From an uncultured Verrucomicrobia subdivision 3 bacterium (lineage in GTDB: Bacteria; Verrucomicrobiota; Verrucomicrobiia; Limisphaerales; UBA11358), in NCBI GenBank assembly GCA_903833055.1, contig CAILDU010000071.1, positions 1-33,948 of the forward strand: DNA of 33,948 nt, in the 5' to 3' direction. Below the pieces are notes generated by a model. The model had not been told where the DNA came from. It saw only the letters and a list, made by a program, of their open reading frames with translations, and did no database searches. Position 1 is the stretch's first letter, and each line of letters starts with the position of its first letter. The translations under genes and the position numbers were made by a program. Positions 31,597-33,948 of this stretch are shown one piece after another.

Positions 31597-33872
31597 TTTG
31601 AAGCTGTAATGGAATATTCACCGACGAGTGAGTTGAGATATTTCTCCAGATTCGTGTAGCCGTCGCCGTTCAAATCTTTATTCGCGTCGCTGGCGTCATT
31701 AGGATTCAAGCCGTGAGCCTTTTCCCAATCGTCGGAAATACCGTCGTGGTCGCTGTCCACTGGCACATTGTAAGTCTTGTAATCCGGCCACGGAAAATTC
31801 GGCGAACGCAACGCGCTCTTATCATCGGATTGCGTGTCAATGATGCCCGCGAAATTCGGGCTTGGCCGGTCGCCGTAAGTCGGCCCGCGCGTGCCGGTGA
31901 ATTCCGCCGTGCCGTCGCGCACATCCTTGATGATATGCAGATCAATCGCGTCGGACTTCGGAAAATTCGCGCCGACATTTTCCAGCACGTTCGTATAAGC
32001 TTCGCGAGCAGTGTGCGTTTTCACATACGACGGAAATAATTCCGAATCCACGCGCACTTGTTTTTCGACTTCTGCGCCATTGGCAAATGCGTTCCAGTTG
32101 TTCGTCTCGTCCACGAAACCTTCCAGCACGTTGCCGGTCATGTAATAACTTTCCGTGCCCCACGCGGGATTGATTGGATCAAGTTTCAATAGCCATTTCA
32201 CAAACGGATTGGGCGCGTGCGGCTTGTAGTAATTGTTGACGTAATTCAGCGCCTTCACGCCGCCGTCGGTCGTGCGCGCCGTCCAGTTGTAAACGACGTT
32301 GTTGCGGATGTCCAAGTAGCCGGCGTATTTTCCGCCCTGCGTCAGACCGCCAGCGAGACTCCAATTCCGGTCGGTGCAATCCGCGAGCAAGTTGTGATGG
32401 TAGCTGCCGATGTTGCCGCTGATGGAACCGGCGAACGCGTGCGTCTCCAACTTCGTGCGGTCGCTCGCGCGATAATGCGGCCCGTGATGCAACGCTTCGG
32501 CGACAATGTTGCGCTGGGAAGTAATGTTCTTCGCGCCGCGCGAACTCGTGCCTTCATCACTGCTCCAACTGATTGAGCAATGATCCATGATGCAATTATC
32601 GCAACTGCCCAAACCCGCGCCGTCCATCGCGCGATTCGCGCCATCGCCGACGCGGAAACGCATATAGCGAATGATGACATCGTGCGTGCCGTAAGCGCCC
32701 GCGCCGTAATCGGCGAGACAAATACCGTCGCCCGGCGCGGTCTGTCCGGCGATGGTGCAATAAGGATTATGCACGGCGCATGGCAGCTTGAGGTGAATGA
32801 TGCCGGAGACGCGGAAAATAATTGTGCGTGAACCTTCCGCCTCCACCGCCGCGCGGAAACTTCCGGGAATTACCGCTTCGCCTTTGCCTGCGTTGTAGTC
32901 TTCCAAATTGGTGACTTCAATAATTCGCCCATCGCGTCCGCCGCGCGCGAAACGCCCGTAACCTTCTGCCGTCGGAAAGGCAATCGAGCGCGTGCGGAAA
33001 CGCCAGACTTCGCCGCGCGTAACATTTTTTGTAGCGTCCACTTCATCCACGCGCCAAAAATAATTTTGCTGCGGATCGAGTTGTGGCAGCGGGTAATTCG
33101 CCGAACTTAAACTACCTTTGAACTCGGGCGATGAAGTCGTTGCGTTGGCAACCATGCTTGCATCTGTGCCGAAATAAAATTGATGCGAAACCGCTGTCGC
33201 CGGCACAGCCCACGTCAGCACTGATTCGTTCGGCCAATGTTCATCCTCGTTGGCGGGCGAGGGCTTGATGGCTTTTGTGCGCGGATTGGCGGAATCAATT
33301 TCAAAACCGTTGATGACAAAACTTTGATTCGCGCTGGAACTTTCCGGTTGAAAACGGATGACGACATCTTTTCCGGCGACAGCTTCAACTTCCAGGAATG
33401 TGCTGGCGACCTCGTAATCATTGGTGGCGCGATAAGTGGAAACCAAGCCTTTGACTTTTTTTCCGTCGCCGACAAATACATCCAAAACCGCCGGTGCAAC
33501 GTGATCGCGCAATTCATTGTGATAAGTAACGACGCTATGTTTGCCGGGCGCCAATCCGCTAATCACCATTTCCATTCCGCTGGCGTTGGTGGAATTTTTG
33601 AGAGCGATGCCATCCGCCGCCATCGTCGCGCCGGAATCGAGAATGCCTTTGAACCAAACGGGCGCGAGCACTTCATTCGTGGCCACGCGAAAAGTGACGG
33701 CGACATTGCCGAATGCCTGCGAGCCGGAAGCGCCTTCGTGCCATGCCCAATTTTCCCAATGCGGCGTCAGGATGTCCTTCCGTGTGTCCGGCGGATTCAA
33801 GTCCACCTTTAATTCGGCGGCACCGGCGGCGAAGGCGACCAGCAGGCAAAAAATTGTGGCGGCAAATTTCAT
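31593..33872 (-). CDS. PL1-type pectate lyase with N-terminal beta-sandwich and FN3-like domain
   Basis: The 759-residue first gene of the operon encodes a signal peptide (MKFAATIFCLLVAFAAGA), then a beta-sandwich starting ELKVDLN (~19-195, with FVINGFEID), a fibronectin-III-like domain (~205-300: FYFGTD...FWRVDEVDA...VWRFRTR) and a PL1 beta-helix (~302-650: AFPTAEGYGRFARGGRDG, IAGQTAPGDGICLADYG, HCSISWSSDEG). HHNLLADCTDRNWS carries catalytic-type Arg502. The C-terminus has two calcium loops, DSDHDGISDDWE and DLNGDGYTNLEKYLNSL. Its architecture and sequence pair with the large lyase at 10951-14244, not with its two neighbours. The stop overlaps the next start (ATGA). Confidence 0.92.
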   Translation of the reverse strand: MKFAATIFCLLVAFAAGAAELKVDLNPPDTRKDILTPHWENWAWHEGASGSQAFGNVAVTFRVATNEVLAPVWFKGILDSGATMAADGIALKNSTNASGMEMVISGLAPGKHSVVTYHNELRDHVAPAVLDVFVGDGKKVKGLVSTYRATNDYEVASTFLEVEAVAGKDVVIRFQPESSSANQSFVINGFEIDSANPRTKAIKPSPANEDEHWPNESVLTWAVPATAVSHQFYFGTDASMVANATTSSPEFKGSLSSANYPLPQLDPQQNYFWRVDEVDATKNVTRGEVWRFRTRSIAFPTAEGYGRFARGGRDGRIIEVTNLEDYNAGKGEAVIPGSFRAAVEAEGSRTIIFRVSGIIHLKLPCAVHNPYCTIAGQTAPGDGICLADYGAGAYGTHDVIIRYMRFRVGDGANRAMDGAGLGSCDNCIMDHCSISWSSDEGTSSRGAKNITSQRNIVAEALHHGPHYRASDRTKLETHAFAGSISGNIGSYHHNLLADCTDRNWSLAGGLTQGGKYAGYLDIRNNVVYNWTARTTDGGVKALNYVNNYYKPHAPNPFVKWLLKLDPINPAWGTESYYMTGNVLEGFVDETNNWNAFANGAEVEKQVRVDSELFPSYVKTHTAREAYTNVLENVGANFPKSDAIDLHIIKDVRDGTAEFTGTRGPTYGDRPSPNFAGIIDTQSDDKSALRSPNFPWPDYKTYNVPVDSDHDGISDDWEKAHGLNPNDASDANKDLNGDGYTNLEKYLNSLVGEYSITASK

Positions 33873-33895
33873 TGTGCAGTTACAGACGCATTGAA

Positions 33896-33923
33896 AATAT
33901 ATTGGTTATTAAAAAACTGATAA
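33896..33923 (-). promoter_or_regulatory. Candidate sigma70-type promoter of the 16-gene operon
   Basis: The AT-rich region upstream of the first lyase contains, on the - strand, TTATCA (33923-33918), a 16-base spacer and TATATT (33901-33896), giving a short leader of about 20 bases before the ATG at 33872. The match to the -35 consensus is only partial, and the rest of 33873-33948 shows no strong operator palindrome. It is the only promoter-like site found ahead of the block. Confidence 0.25.
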
Positions 33924-33948
33924 TGGTTTGGTGAAAATTGATTTTTGT

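Noticed and set aside
33873-33948. Operator palindrome upstream of the operon
   Set aside because: TTAT/ATAA and TGGTT/TGGTT similarities are short and expected in AT-rich sequence; no arm longer than four bases pairs.

Overview
The window is a plant cell-wall (pectin and arabinogalactan) degradation locus of a Gram-negative bacterium, most likely a Verrucomicrobiota member of the Pedosphaera/Limisphaerales type. I infer this from three things: long runs of exported CAZymes rich in Thr-Asn, a C-terminal beta domain ending in a YRI...GPPLP motif that is common in that phylum, and the absence of SusC/SusD-type genes that would mark Bacteroidota. No marker gene is present, so the taxonomy is inference. 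I see no tRNA, rRNA, CRISPR array, transposase, or phage gene.

Region 1 (1-6827, + strand) is a four-gene run: a GH79-type beta-glucuronidase/heparanase-like enzyme cut by the window edge, a CE15 glucuronoyl methylesterase, a GH78 alpha-L-rhamnosidase and a lipoprotein with sialidase-like Asp boxes. Together they fit removal of (methyl)glucuronic acid and rhamnose decorations, as found on arabinogalactan proteins, glucuronoxylan or pectin side chains.

Region 2 (33872 down to 6831, - strand) is one uninterrupted block of 16 co-directional genes over 27 kb. Reading downstream: three PL1-type pectate lyases, an ACS-type MFS transporter, a DapA-family aldolase, an (alpha/alpha)6 glycosidase, a beta-helix protein fused to a second large domain (DUF6298-like), an exported isomerase-like TIM barrel, a DUF5060-containing glycosidase, a GH67-N/GH20-like putative glycosidase, a GH127 beta-L-arabinofuranosidase, a fourth and very large PL1 lyase with Ig-like domains, a GH43-type lipoprotein, a DUF3826 protein, a Gfo/Idh/MocA oxidoreductase and a GPH-type sugar symporter. 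Most junctions are ATGA/GTGA overlaps or TAAAATG, which implies one transcriptional and translationally coupled unit. The two runs converge with only 3 bases between them at 6828-6830.

The combined logic is that PL1 lyases cut the galacturonan backbone outside the cytoplasm, GH127/GH43/GH78/GH79/CE15 and the uncharacterised enzymes trim arabinose, rhamnose and uronic acid decorations, the two secondary transporters import the products, and the aldolase and oxidoreductase act on them in the cytoplasm.

The least explained features are the beta-helix fusion protein, the GH67-N-like protein, a cysteine cluster in the fourth lyase, and a short dispersed repeat family. That repeat sits at two gene starts and at one of them encodes the signal peptide.
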